From the NCBI RefSeq assembly GCF_002836775.1, contig NZ_PJAQ01000043.1:123350-187349 (forward strand): DNA of 64,000 nucleotides, given 5' to 3'. Made by a program: the position numbers and the translations under genes. Below, one piece after another: positions 19,656 through 28,720 of this stretch. A model generated the notes under the pieces. It ran no database searches, was not told the DNA's origin, and was given only the letters and a program-made list of their open reading frames with translations. The DNA comes from Colwellia sp. 12G3 (GTDB lineage Bacteria > Pseudomonadota > Gammaproteobacteria > Enterobacterales > Alteromonadaceae). Every line of letters begins with the position of its first letter. The first letter of the stretch is position 1.

Positions 19656-20258
19656 TTAATCAGTTATTTTACTTTGCTCAGCTAAGACATCGATACCTTG
19701 CTGCTTTAATAATGCAACAAGTTTAATTAATGGTAGCCCTATTAATGTATTTGGGTCATCACCTTCAAGTTTGTTAAATAAGCAAATACCCAAACCTTCA
19801 CTTTTAAAACTACCAGCACAGTTATAGGGTTGTTCAGCATTAAGATAATTTTCTATGTCTTTTGGGCTCAGTTGATTAAAATGCACGGTAAAGGGTTCAA
19901 CCAAGGCAATTGCTTTATCTTTCTCACTGTCATAAACGCACAGGCCAGTATAGAAGATAATGCTTTTACCACTAAATTTACTCAGCTGAATAACAGCATT
20001 GTCAAAACTATGAGGCTTCCCTAAAATTTCGCCTTCACAAACGGCAACCTGATCTGAGCCTATAATTAACGCGTTTGGATATTCTGATGTAACCGCTTTT
20101 GCCTTTTCTATGGCAAGGCGCTCAACCAAAGCTTGGGGGGATTCACCTTTTAGTGCCGTTTCATCAATATTAGGTTTTGCGCAGTGAAAAGGTAGTTGAA
20201 GTTTTTCTAAAATAGTTTTACGAAATGGAGAAGTTGATCCAAGCACTAAGGTTTTCAT
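19656..20258 (-). CDS. yceF: Maf-family nucleotide pyrophosphatase (7-methyl-GTP type)
   Basis: The 200-residue Maf/HAM1-like protein has the N-terminal signature LGSTSPFRKTILEKL, ANPNIDE-type residues (AKPNIDETALKGESP), and the conserved lysine/aspartate region LIIGSDQVAVCEGEILGKP. E. coli YceF hydrolyses m7GTP as a house-cleaning enzyme. It is divergent from yceD-rpmF, the same arrangement as E. coli, which supports the YceF sub-family over YhdE. A product with GDDPNTLIGLPL near the C-terminus is typical of the family. Confidence 0.92.
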   Translation of the reverse strand: MKTLVLGSTSPFRKTILEKLQLPFHCAKPNIDETALKGESPQALVERLAIEKAKAVTSEYPNALIIGSDQVAVCEGEILGKPHSFDNAVIQLSKFSGKSIIFYTGLCVYDSEKDKAIALVEPFTVHFNQLSPKDIENYLNAEQPYNCAGSFKSEGLGICLFNKLEGDDPNTLIGLPLIKLVALLKQQGIDVLAEQSKITD

Positions 20259-20375
20259 ATTTATCCTTCTTTTAATGTAATACTATTAAGTATAAAGAAG
20301 TGAGAACATTCTTACACTGATTAGTATTAAGTAGCTATAATGAGCTGCATTGTTTTTTTAAATAGCAATTGTTGT

Positions 20376-20413
20376 CAAAATAAACAATTATTATACAATA
20401 ATTGTTTATTTTG
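20376..20413. promoter_or_regulatory. Perfect 38-bp AT-rich palindrome upstream of the yceD-rpmF-plsX promoter
   Basis: CAAAATAAACAATTATT (20376-20392) and its exact reverse complement (20397-20413) are separated by ATAC. It ends 41 bp before the -35 element of the yceD promoter, between divergent yceF and yceD. It could be a dimeric operator, or a bidirectional hairpin. Confidence 0.6.
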
Positions 20414-20454
20414 AGACTATCTTGAACTTTTAAACAAAATAGTGCAATTTTCTT

Positions 20455-20481
20455 TTGACACTAGCCGGTAGGGACTATAAT
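20455..20481 (+). promoter_or_regulatory. Sigma-70 promoter of yceD-rpmF-plsX-fab
   Basis: TTGACA (20455-20460) and TATAAT (20476-20481) are both perfect hexamers with a short 15-bp spacer. The overlapping TTTTGA would give 17 bp. The context ACTATAATATGCGCGCC is much like the E. coli yceD promoter. The yceD ATG follows only 11 bp downstream, so the leader is very short or nearly absent. Confidence 0.8.
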
Positions 20482-20492
20482 ATGCGCGCCTT

Positions 20493-21005
20493 ATGCAGAA
20501 TCTTAAACTTCCAATAACAATTAGTCCATCCCGTAGCGCGCAACGTAGACTTGTGTGCAAAGGTGTATTTAAATTAGCGGATATGACGAGACTGCTTGCA
20601 GAATGCGAAAGCAGAAGCGAGCATGTTCAAGTAAGTGTTAAGTTTGATGTGGATGAACGTGGTTTGACAGTAATGTCAGGTACGGGATCGGCATTAGTTG
20701 CATTAACTTGTCAGCGGTGTAACGAAAATTTTGACCAGACGCTTGAAGTAGAGTTTACTTTTAGTCCTGCCAAAAATGAGGAAGCAGCTGAAAAAATCCC
20801 GTCATATTATGACGTAGTAGAATTAGATGAAAATGGTGAAGTAAACTTACGTGAATTAGTGGAAGAAGAGTTAATGCTCATGATCCCATTAATTCCACGG
20901 CACAACATTCAAGATTGTTCAGCTGATGCTGATTCAGTTTGGGGTGAGTTGCCAGAAGAGCTTGAGCAGCCAAATCCATTTGATGTATTAAAACAATTCA
21001 AGTAG
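20493..21005 (+). CDS. yceD: DUF177 protein YceD (23S rRNA accumulation protein)
   Basis: The 170-residue DUF177 protein has the zinc-ribbon-like CQRCNENF at about residue 73 and the conserved tail ELPEELEQPNPFDVLKQFK, nearly identical in style to the E. coli tail. The family is linked to 23S rRNA metabolism and is almost always encoded with rpmF, as here (48-bp gap). The ATG is only a few bases from the predicted transcription start, so initiation may be near-leaderless. Confidence 0.93.
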   Translation: MQNLKLPITISPSRSAQRRLVCKGVFKLADMTRLLAECESRSEHVQVSVKFDVDERGLTVMSGTGSALVALTCQRCNENFDQTLEVEFTFSPAKNEEAAEKIPSYYDVVELDENGEVNLRELVEEELMLMIPLIPRHNIQDCSADADSVWGELPEELEQPNPFDVLKQFK

Positions 21006-21053
21006 TTAATAAGCATAAAGCTATTTAACTAATAACCGATTTAGGAGTAACTC

Positions 21054-21224
21054 ATGGCAGTACAAAAAAGCAAAAAGTCTCGTTCAAGACGTGGCATGCG
21101 CCGTTCACATGATGCAGTAACACCGGAAAACTTATCAGTAGATCCAGTATCTGGTGAAACGCATAGACGTCACCATATAACTGCTGATGGCTTTTACAAA
21201 GGCGTTAAAGTAATCGCTGTTTAA
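21054..21224 (+). CDS. rpmF: 50S ribosomal protein L32
   Basis: The 56-residue protein starts [17 protein letters not shown] and continues with [15 protein letters not shown] and [10 protein letters not shown]. Length and sequence are canonical for bacterial L32. The cysteine pair found in some L32 proteins is absent, as in E. coli. AGGAG lies 7 bp before the ATG. Fixed neighbour of yceD and plsX. Confidence 0.97.
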   Translation: MAVQKSKKSRSRRGMRRSHDAVTPENLSVDPVSGETHRRHHITADGFYKGVKVIAV

Positions 21225-21250
21225 GCGATTATATTTTAGGCTTACCTCGT

Positions 21251-22300
21251 TTGAGCTTAAATACTGATCTAACCATCGCGTTAGATGTTATGGGGGGCGA
21301 TCAAGGCCCCCTTATAACAATTTCTTCAGCAATCATGGCTATCAATAAACAGCCAAATTTGCACCTCATTCTATGTGGTGATGCAATCATCATTACAGAA
21401 ATTCTTGCCCGTTTTAAAATCACCAAAGAAAATTTAACCACTCATAAGCAGTTAAGTATTTTTCCGACCTCTCAAGTTGTTTTAATGTCGGATAAGCCCA
21501 TTGTTGCACTCAGAACCAAAAAAGATTCATCAATGCGTAAAGCACTTGATCTAGTTCATGAAGGTCGTGCACAAGCTTGTGTCAGTGCCGGTAACACCGG
21601 GGCATTATTTTCGATGGCACACTTTGTGTTAAAAAATATACCGGGAGTAGAGCGCCCAGCACTTATTTCTTCTTTGCCCACCCACGATAAAGATAAACAT
21701 GTTTTTATGCTAGATTTGGGCGCTAATGTTTTTTGTGACTCGCATGTCTTATATCAATTTGGTGTGATGGGTTCAGTAATGGCTGAACAAGTAGATGGTA
21801 TTAGTAAGCCGCGAGTTGCTTTACTTAATATGGGTGAAGAATCAATTAAAGGCAGTGACCACATAAAACTTGCTGCACTTGAGTTAAGTGAAAATAAAAA
21901 TATCAACTATGTAGGTTTCATTGAAGGCAGTGATATTTTTTCCAATAAAGCCGATGTTATTGTCTGTGATGGCTTTGTAGGTAATGTCGCGCTAAAAACC
22001 TGCGAAGGTGTAGCACGGTTAGTCTATCAAAAATCTAAAACGGCTTTTAGTGCGAGCTTATTGGCTAAGTTATTTGGATCATTACTTAAACCAAGCTTCA
22101 AAAAATTGTTTAAAACCATGAACCCCGACCAGTACAATGGCGCAAGTTTGATAGGATTACGCGGTATAGTTGTTAAGAGTCATGGTAATGCCAGTTCAAG
22201 TGCTTTTTTATCTGCCATAGAAGAAGCAGTAAAAGAGGTCGAAAGGCAAGTTCCTGAGAAAATTAAAACCTCATTTGAAGATGGCTTTGCTGGCCGATAA
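21251..22300 (+). CDS. plsX: Phosphate acyltransferase PlsX
   Basis: Converts acyl-ACP and phosphate to acyl-phosphate for phospholipid synthesis. The 349-residue protein has LTIALDVMGGDQGP at the N-terminus, EGRAQACVSAGNTGAL, and NPDQYNGASLIGLRGIVVKSHG. The start is TTG at 21251: the next ATG falls within the conserved DVMGGD motif and would delete it. It lies 26 bp after rpmF. Next is fabD, not fabH. Confidence 0.93.
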   Translation: MSLNTDLTIALDVMGGDQGPLITISSAIMAINKQPNLHLILCGDAIIITEILARFKITKENLTTHKQLSIFPTSQVVLMSDKPIVALRTKKDSSMRKALDLVHEGRAQACVSAGNTGALFSMAHFVLKNIPGVERPALISSLPTHDKDKHVFMLDLGANVFCDSHVLYQFGVMGSVMAEQVDGISKPRVALLNMGEESIKGSDHIKLAALELSENKNINYVGFIEGSDIFSNKADVIVCDGFVGNVALKTCEGVARLVYQKSKTAFSASLLAKLFGSLLKPSFKKLFKTMNPDQYNGASLIGLRGIVVKSHGNASSSAFLSAIEEAVKEVERQVPEKIKTSFEDGFAGR

Positions 22301-22403
22301 CTCCTATTACATAGTGAAAATGTATTCGACAAGATAATTTTTCTTAAGCAAAAAGTATCAAAATCAAAATATTTATTAACAAGAACTTAAATAGAGTATT
22401 AAT

Positions 22404-23342
22404 ATGCAAAATAAATTAGCATTCGTTTTTCCGGGGCAAGGCTCACAAACTGTTGCCATGCTCAGTGACTTTGCAGAAAATAGTATCGTGCAAGCAACTT
22501 TTGAAGAAGCTTCAAAGGCTTTAGGTTATGACCTATGGCAATTAGTTGCAGATGGTCCGGCAGAAAAACTTAATCAAACTAATTTCACCCAGCCTGCGTT
22601 ATTAACCGCCAGTGTTGCCTTATGGCGAGTTTGGCAAGCAGAATCGGAAGTGACTCCAGATGTCATGGCAGGCCACAGCTTAGGAGAGTATTCAGCGTTA
22701 GTTTGTGCGGGTGTGTTTTCCCTAAGTGATGCGGTAGTACTCGTTGAAAAACGTGGTGAGTTTATGCAGGCTTGTGTTCCTGCAGGAGTTGGCGCTATGG
22801 CGGCTGTTATCGGTTTAGCCGATGACGAAATCATTAAGGCTTGTGAAATGGCAAAAGAAGCTCAAGTCGTCTCAGCAGTTAATTTTAACTCTCCAGGTCA
22901 GGTCGTTATTGCTGGTCATAAGGAAGCAGTTGAACGTGCAGGTGAACTTTGTAAAGCAGCAGGCGCTAAACGCGTTTTACCATTGCCTGTTAGTGTGCCA
23001 TCACATTGTGCTTTAATGAGTGATGCCGCAACTAAATTAGCTATTGAACTAGATAAAGTTACTTTTAATGCACCCGTTATTAATGTTGTTAATAATGTTG
23101 ATGTTGCAAAGGAAACGGCAAGTGCAGCAATAAAATCTGCGTTAGTTAAGCAATTGTATTCGCCAGTACGTTGGAGCGAAACAATGAGTCTGCTAGCAAG
23201 TGAGGGCATCGACAAAGTTGTTGAAGTTGGACCAGGTAAGGTTTTACAAGGCTTAAATAAGCGTATAAATAAATCACTGCGCAGTGTTAGTTTCAATACT
23301 ACTGACTCGTTACAACAAGCAAAAGATTTAATTAATAGTTAG
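22404..23342 (+). CDS. fabD: Malonyl-CoA:ACP transacylase
   Basis: Loads malonyl groups onto ACP. The 312-residue protein has FVFPGQGSQTVAM, the nucleophile elbow GHSLGEYSALV (Ser92, as in E. coli), and VPSHCALM with the catalytic histidine. It follows plsX by about 100 bp; the fabH gene usually found between them is absent. fabG follows 113 bp downstream. Confidence 0.96.
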   Translation: MQNKLAFVFPGQGSQTVAMLSDFAENSIVQATFEEASKALGYDLWQLVADGPAEKLNQTNFTQPALLTASVALWRVWQAESEVTPDVMAGHSLGEYSALVCAGVFSLSDAVVLVEKRGEFMQACVPAGVGAMAAVIGLADDEIIKACEMAKEAQVVSAVNFNSPGQVVIAGHKEAVERAGELCKAAGAKRVLPLPVSVPSHCALMSDAATKLAIELDKVTFNAPVINVVNNVDVAKETASAAIKSALVKQLYSPVRWSETMSLLASEGIDKVVEVGPGKVLQGLNKRINKSLRSVSFNTTDSLQQAKDLINS

Positions 23343-23455
23343 GTTTAATTATTACTTAATAAGTGATAAAAGATTAGTTTAATAAAATTAACATAAATGA
23401 TGCGCTATCATATCTATCAGGACAGCGTTTTAAAATAAAAATAGTAGGTAAGAAT

Positions 23456-24202
23456 ATGTTTTCTTTAGAAGGTAAAGTCGCTTTAGTTACTGGCGCAAGC
23501 CGTGGTATTGGTAAAGCAATTGCAACACAATTACAGTCACTTGGTGCAACGGTAATTGGTACTGCGACATCAGAAAATGGTGCTAATAATATAACTGAAT
23601 ACTTAACGGCCGATAACGGTAGTGGTATGGGCTTAGTGCTTAACGTGACGAGTGATGAATCTATCTCTGAAATGTTTGTTGCTATTAAAGAAGCACATGG
23701 CTCAATTGATATTCTCGTAAATAATGCTGGTATCACACGTGATAACCTATTTATGCGTATGAAAGATGATGAGTGGTCAGATATTATTGAAACTAACTTA
23801 ACGTCTGTTTTTAAAGTAAGTAAAGCCGCGATACGTCCTATGATGAAGAAACGCACTGGCCGTATCATCAATATTGGCTCGGTTGTTGGTACCATGGGTA
23901 ACGCTGGTCAGGTTAACTATGCAACAGCTAAAGCCGGCTTACTTGGTTTTACGAAAGCATTAGCTCGTGAAGTGGCTTCTCGTGGGATAACCGTTAATAC
24001 CGTTTCACCAGGTTTTATTGATACTGATATGACACAAAGCCTGACTGATGAGCAAAAAGAGGGTATTTTCTCTCAAGTCCCTGCTAATCGTTTAGGTAAA
24101 CCAGAAGAAATTGCAAGTACGGTGGCCTTTTTAGCATCAGATGCAGCGGCTTATGTAACTGGTGAAACTATTCATGTTAATGGTGGTATGTACATGGTGT
24201 AA
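23456..24202 (+). CDS. fabG: 3-oxoacyl-[ACP] reductase
   Basis: NADPH-dependent SDR that reduces the beta-keto group in fatty-acid elongation. The 248-residue protein has the cofactor motif TGASRGIGKAIA, NNAGITRDN, the catalytic Ser-Tyr-Lys (INIGSVVG and NYATAKAG), and the C-terminal TGETIHVNGGMYMV, typical of FabG. It lies between fabD and acpP. Confidence 0.96.
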   Translation: MFSLEGKVALVTGASRGIGKAIATQLQSLGATVIGTATSENGANNITEYLTADNGSGMGLVLNVTSDESISEMFVAIKEAHGSIDILVNNAGITRDNLFMRMKDDEWSDIIETNLTSVFKVSKAAIRPMMKKRTGRIINIGSVVGTMGNAGQVNYATAKAGLLGFTKALAREVASRGITVNTVSPGFIDTDMTQSLTDEQKEGIFSQVPANRLGKPEEIASTVAFLASDAAAYVTGETIHVNGGMYMV

Positions 24203-24254
24203 GCCTTTATTTTTGTGGCTTACATTGTTTTTTAATAATATTTTTCAATAGCTC

Positions 24255-24271
24255 AACAGGTTAGACCAGTC
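24255..24271. promoter_or_regulatory. Candidate FadR-like operator upstream of acpP
   Basis: AACAGGTTAGACCAGTC resembles the FadR consensus AACTGGTCNGACCAGTT, with 13 of 16 defined positions matching. It also contains the palindrome TTAGAC-CA-GTCTAA (24261-24274). It lies 92 bp before the acpP ATG, in a 160-bp gap that could hold an acpP promoter. Assignment rests on motif similarity alone. Confidence 0.35.
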
Positions 24272-24362
24272 TAAAAAAGTGAATTAGATGCTTGCAAGGC
24301 AAGCTGTTGACGAATACACTACACGCAATTTGAAAAACTGCACTTTCAGTAAAGGAAATAAA

Positions 24363-24596
24363 ATGAGTACTATCGAAGAACGCGTAAAAAAAATCACAGT
24401 TGAACAGCTAGGTGTTAGTGAAGCAGAAGTTAAAATTGATTCATCATTTGTTGATGACTTAGGTGCTGACTCATTAGACACTGTTGAATTAGTTATGGCG
24501 TTAGAAGAAGAATTTGATACTGAAATTCCTGACGAAGAAGCTGAAAAAATCACAACAGTTCAAGCAGCAATTGATTACGTTACTGCTAACCAGTAA
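24363..24596 (+). CDS. acpP: Acyl carrier protein
   Basis: The 77-residue acidic carrier of growing acyl chains. [18 protein letters not shown] is the usual N-terminus and the phosphopantetheine serine is Ser37 in [15 protein letters not shown]. The start at 24363 (after AAAGGAAAT) was chosen because the reading frame upstream encodes unrelated residues. A strong terminator follows, while fabF has its own upstream gap. Confidence 0.97.
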   Translation: MSTIEERVKKITVEQLGVSEAEVKIDSSFVDDLGADSLDTVELVMALEEEFDTEIPDEEAEKITTVQAAIDYVTANQ

Positions 24597-24635
24597 TTGT
24601 TAATAAGTTCGATATTTCGGGCTTAGTAAAATAAT

Positions 24636-24669
24636 AAAAGCGGTATACTTAATTGCAAGTGACCGCTTT
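24636..24669 (+). terminator. Intrinsic terminator of acpP
   Basis: Stem AAAAGCGGT / ACCGCTTTT with an inner ACTT/AAGT pairing, followed by TTTTTTTTT. It separates the highly expressed acpP from fabF. Confidence 0.88.
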
Positions 24670-24752
24670 TTTTTTATCTTTAATATGACTATATTATTCA
24701 ATAGAATATTAATATTGGGTAATACATTTAACTTTTCGGAGGCCGCTCTGTT

Positions 24753-25991
24753 ATGAGACGTGTAGTAGTTACTGGCATAGGCATGCTTAGCCCATTAGGC
24801 AACACCGCAGAAGAAACATGGCAAAACCTGCTGCTTGGTAAAAGTGGTATAGGTAATATTGATCATTTTGATACCACAGATTACCCCACTAAATTTGCAG
24901 GCTTAGTAAAAGACTTTGATGCCCAAAATTATATGGAACGAAAAGAAGCCAAAAAAATGGATCTTTTTATTCAATATGGTATTGCAGCGGGCGTACAAGC
25001 TTTTAAAGACTCAGGTCTTGAAGTTACAGAGCAAAATGCACCTCGTATTGGTGTTGCTATTGGCTCTGGCATTGGCGGTTTAGGCTTAATTGAGCAAAAC
25101 CATAATAAGCTGATACAAGCCGATGGTAATCCACGTAAGTTATCGCCATTTTTTGTACCATCAACCATCATTAATATGATTGCTGGTCACTTATCAATTA
25201 TGTTTGGTCTACAAGGCCCCAATATAGCAATTACTACGGCGTGTACTAGTGGCGTTCATAACATTGGACATGCTGCACGTATGATTGCTTACGGTGATGC
25301 CGATGCTGTTGTTGCCGGAGGCGCTGAAAAAGCTTCTACAACATTGGGTATGGGGGGCTTTGGTGCGGCTCGTGCTTTATCTCGACGTAATGATGACCCT
25401 GAAGCGGCATCTCGTCCTTGGGACAAAGATCGTGATGGTTTTGTTCTTGGTGATGGCGCTGGTATTATTGTTGTTGAAGAATATGAACATGCTAAAGCCC
25501 GTGGCGCAAAAATTTATGCTGAGCTAGTTGGCTTTGGTATGAGTGGCGATGCTTATCATATGACTTCACCACCTGAAAATGGTGATGGTGCCGCGCGAGC
25601 TATGCAAAATGCGATTAATGATGCAAAGGTAGATATTAGCAGAATTGGTTACATCAATGCCCATGGCACTTCTACACAAGCGGGTGATATGGCCGAAACT
25701 AATGCGGTTAAAACTGTATTTGGTGCAGGTGCAAAGAATGTAATGATGGGTTCTACCAAGTCAATGACGGGGCATTTGTTAGGTGCTGCAGGCGCTGTTG
25801 AAGCTATTTTCAGCATCCAAGCATTAATGCATAACCAAGTTCCACCGACAATTAATTTAGATAACCCTGATGCAGGTTGTGATCTAGATTATATTGCAGG
25901 TGCGGCACGTGATGTTGAATTGGAATACGTACTTTGTAATTCATTTGGTTTTGGCGGCACAAACGGCTCATTAATATTTAAGAAAATTTAA
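24753..25991 (+). CDS. fabF: 3-oxoacyl-[ACP] synthase II
   Basis: Elongating condensing enzyme (KAS II). The 412-residue thiolase-fold protein has the nucleophile cysteine in [14 protein letters not shown] (Cys164), the histidines in [11 protein letters not shown] and [14 protein letters not shown], and the C-terminal [21 protein letters not shown] lies 13 bp before the ATG. It follows acpP in the usual order and ends in its own terminator. Confidence 0.97.
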   Translation: MRRVVVTGIGMLSPLGNTAEETWQNLLLGKSGIGNIDHFDTTDYPTKFAGLVKDFDAQNYMERKEAKKMDLFIQYGIAAGVQAFKDSGLEVTEQNAPRIGVAIGSGIGGLGLIEQNHNKLIQADGNPRKLSPFFVPSTIINMIAGHLSIMFGLQGPNIAITTACTSGVHNIGHAARMIAYGDADAVVAGGAEKASTTLGMGGFGAARALSRRNDDPEAASRPWDKDRDGFVLGDGAGIIVVEEYEHAKARGAKIYAELVGFGMSGDAYHMTSPPENGDGAARAMQNAINDAKVDISRIGYINAHGTSTQAGDMAETNAVKTVFGAGAKNVMMGSTKSMTGHLLGAAGAVEAIFSIQALMHNQVPPTINLDNPDAGCDLDYIAGAARDVELEYVLCNSFGFGGTNGSLIFKKI

Positions 25992-26057
25992 TTTCTTAAA
26001 TATTCTTAAATTTTTTGTTCGCAAGTAGTAATGTAAAATACTTGAAAAATCATGAGT

Positions 26058-26106
26058 AAGCCTGAATACTAACCTCCATGTAGAGGAAGTCTTCAGGCTT
26101 TTTTAT
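26058..26106 (+). terminator. Intrinsic terminator of fabF
   Basis: AAGCCTGAA pairs with TTCAGGCTT, with a nested CCTC/GAGG stem, followed by TTTTTT. It ends just before pabC, which must have its own promoter or rely on read-through. Confidence 0.88.
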
Positions 26107-26132
26107 GTCAATAATTAATGTAGCGACACTCA

Positions 26133-26939
26133 ATGAAATATTGCTCGGTAAATGGTAAACAACAATCGAATATAGCGATTACCGATAGAGGTTTAGCTTA
26201 TGGAGATGGGATTTTTACCACAGCTAAAATAGTTAACGGCAAAGTAGTATTGTTAGCTAAACATCTAGATAGATTAGTCCATGGTTGTCTGCATTTAAAA
26301 ATTAAAGCACCGTGTAGAAACAATTTAATCGAACAATTGGCATCGGTTGCTAAAGGTTATCCACTAGCGGTATTAAAAGTAATGATTACTGCAGGCAGTG
26401 GCGGCAGGGGATACTCCCGAGAAGGGCTACGCGATAATGCAACTAATGTAATTATTATGATATCTAGTTTTCCTGATCATTACCAAGCTCTTGTCCAGCG
26501 AGGAATTAATCTTGGAGATAGTAAACAACAGATTGCGATTAGTTCAATGCTCGGCGGGATTAAACATCTCAATAGGCTTGAGCAAGTATTGTTAAGAGCT
26601 GAACTTGATGATCGAGTTGAAGATGATCTCGTTGTTACTAATTGCCAAGGTAATGTTATAGAGGCAACAAGTTCAAATTTATTTTATTGGCTTGATGAGC
26701 AGTTATGTACTCCTGACGTATCAACATCAGGAGTTGATGGTATTATTAGACAGACAATTATAGCCAATAGCCCGCAAGTGATAGTATGCCAAACTAAACT
26801 TGACGATCTTAAACAAGCTAAAGCCATATTTATCTGTAATTCTTTGATGGGCATCATCCCGGTAAAAACGTACAATAATCGGATACTTGTTGTCGATAAT
26901 GTACTGCAGCTTCAAAGACAATTGAAAGGACTGATTTAA
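26133..26939 (+). CDS. pabC: Aminodeoxychorismate lyase
   Basis: PLP enzyme releasing pyruvate from aminodeoxychorismate to give p-aminobenzoate for folate. The 268-residue fold-type IV protein has ITDRGLAYGDGIFTT, the PLP lysine in GGIKHLNRLEQVLLRAEL (Lys144), and EATSSNLFYW. Its position between fabF and mltG matches E. coli. There is no strong ribosome-binding site before the ATG. Confidence 0.93.
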   Translation: MKYCSVNGKQQSNIAITDRGLAYGDGIFTTAKIVNGKVVLLAKHLDRLVHGCLHLKIKAPCRNNLIEQLASVAKGYPLAVLKVMITAGSGGRGYSREGLRDNATNVIIMISSFPDHYQALVQRGINLGDSKQQIAISSMLGGIKHLNRLEQVLLRAELDDRVEDDLVVTNCQGNVIEATSSNLFYWLDEQLCTPDVSTSGVDGIIRQTIIANSPQVIVCQTKLDDLKQAKAIFICNSLMGIIPVKTYNNRILVVDNVLQLQRQLKGLI

Positions 26940-26985
26940 ACAACTTTTACTGTTTTTGCTGGTCATTATTTATTAAGGAAAATTC

Positions 26986-27999
26986 GTGCTCCGAAAAATT
27001 ATTCTTATTGTTTTATTAGTATTACTGGGTAGTGCAGGTACCTTAGTATATCAATTTCAACAAGCGTTAAAAGCACCTTTAGCAATTGAAAACGATAGTT
27101 TTTTAAAAATAAAACCGGGTAGTTCTATTAGCTCTTTTGCCAAGCAATTAGAGCAGTTGCAATGGATACCCACTCGTTTTTGGCTGAGAAATTATGGCCG
27201 ACTATTCCCTCAAAAGGCAAATATTAAAGCGGGTACTTACCTGATAAGAAAAAACCTAACCTTAGCGCAATTATTAATACAACTTGTTGAAGGGAAAGAA
27301 CATCAATTCTCGGTGACTTTTATTGAAGGTACACGCTTTAAAGATGCGTTAACGATACTAGCAGAGCATCCTTATATTGAACAAAGTATCAATAAGAAAA
27401 CAGTGTTAGTTATTGCCGAAAAAATAGGTATCAATGTTGAAAATCCAGAAGGATGGTTATTTCCTGATACTTATTCCTTTACTGCAGGTACTCAAGATAT
27501 AACATTATTAAAGCGTGCTTACACAAATATGCAGGCACAATTAAATAAAGTATGGGAAAGTAGGGCAGATAATTTACCGTATAAGACACCTTACCAAGCC
27601 TTGATTATGGCTTCTATTATCGAAAAAGAAACAAGTTATATCGCAGAACAGCCTGTTATATCGTCAGTTTTTGTCAACCGTTTACGAAAAAGAATGCGCC
27701 TACAAACAGATCCTACTGTTATATATGGCTTAGGGGATCGTTATCAAGGTGATATAACACGTGCACACTTACGTGAAAAAACGCCTTACAATACTTATAG
27801 AATTAATGGTCTACCGCCAACGCCTATCGCAATGCCTGGTCTATCAGCCCTTAAAGCAACATTAAATCCTGCCAATAGTGATTATTTTTATTTTGTTAGT
27901 GGTGGTAATGGCAAACATATTTTTAGCCGAACGTTGCCTGAACATAACCTTGCGGTGAAAAATTATCTAAAAAAGCAAAGACAGAATAGAACGAACTAA
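26986..27999 (+). CDS. mltG: Endolytic murein transglycosylase
   Basis: Inner-membrane YceG-family enzyme that cleaves nascent glycan strands. The 337-residue protein has one N-terminal transmembrane segment (residues 4-20), a LysM-like region, and the catalytic glutamate in MASIIEKETSY (Glu213). LQTDPTVIYGLG and YNTYRINGLPPTPIAMPG follow as in the family. GTG start at 26986 with TTAAGGAAAA upstream. It lies between pabC and tmk. Confidence 0.94.
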   Translation: MLRKIILIVLLVLLGSAGTLVYQFQQALKAPLAIENDSFLKIKPGSSISSFAKQLEQLQWIPTRFWLRNYGRLFPQKANIKAGTYLIRKNLTLAQLLIQLVEGKEHQFSVTFIEGTRFKDALTILAEHPYIEQSINKKTVLVIAEKIGINVENPEGWLFPDTYSFTAGTQDITLLKRAYTNMQAQLNKVWESRADNLPYKTPYQALIMASIIEKETSYIAEQPVISSVFVNRLRKRMRLQTDPTVIYGLGDRYQGDITRAHLREKTPYNTYRINGLPPTPIAMPGLSALKATLNPANSDYFYFVSGGNGKHIFSRTLPEHNLAVKNYLKKQRQNRTN

Positions 28000-28072
28000 A
28001 TAGTGTGATTTTTATAAATTATATAATTAGTTACATTAACCAAAACAACTGATTAAAGGTACAAGCTTAGCT

Positions 28073-28711
28073 ATGTCTACAGGAAAATTTATTGTCATTG
28101 AAGGTATGGAGGGCGCTGGTAAATCTTCAGCTATCGGGGTAATTGAACGTATTTTAAATCAACATGGTATTGAGTATATTAATACCAGAGAGCCCGGTGG
28201 TACTCCTTTAGCTGAATCTTTGCGTGATATGGTAAAGTCAGTGGAACATAAAGAAACGCTAACCGTTGAAACCGAATTACTGCTTATGTATGCCAGCCGT
28301 AGTCAATTACTTGCTAACAAGATACTACCCGCTTTAACTGCAGGGAAGTGGGTAATAGGTGATCGCCATGATTTGAGCTCTCGCGCATATCAAGGAGGAG
28401 GACGAGGGTTTGATGAAGCGGTAATGGGCACCATTAGTGATATAACCCTGAAAGGCTTTCGTCCAGACATTACCCTTTATTTAGATATAGACCCTCATAT
28501 TGGTTTGTCTCGAGCACAAGCACGGGGTGATTTAGACCGTATAGAGTTGGAGAAAATGGAGTTTTTTATCCGTGTTCATAATAAGTATAGAGAACTAGCT
28601 GAACAAGACGAGTCTATTATTACCGTTGATGCCGCACAAGTAATGCCAAAAGTGCATCTGGATATAGAGAAAGCTGTTAATGAGTTTATTGCTAAAATAG
28701 ACTTGGATTAG
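28073..28711 (+). CDS. tmk: Thymidylate kinase
   Basis: Phosphorylates dTMP to dTDP. The 212-residue P-loop kinase has Walker A EGMEGAGKSSAI, the DR(Y/H) motif as GDRHDLSSRAYQGGGRG, and a LID region ARGDLDRIELEKMEFF. Length and order are normal. It sits 9 bp upstream of holB and is probably co-transcribed with it. Confidence 0.96.
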   Translation: MSTGKFIVIEGMEGAGKSSAIGVIERILNQHGIEYINTREPGGTPLAESLRDMVKSVEHKETLTVETELLLMYASRSQLLANKILPALTAGKWVIGDRHDLSSRAYQGGGRGFDEAVMGTISDITLKGFRPDITLYLDIDPHIGLSRAQARGDLDRIELEKMEFFIRVHNKYRELAEQDESIITVDAAQVMPKVHLDIEKAVNEFIAKIDLD

Positions 28712-28720
28712 AGATCAAGT

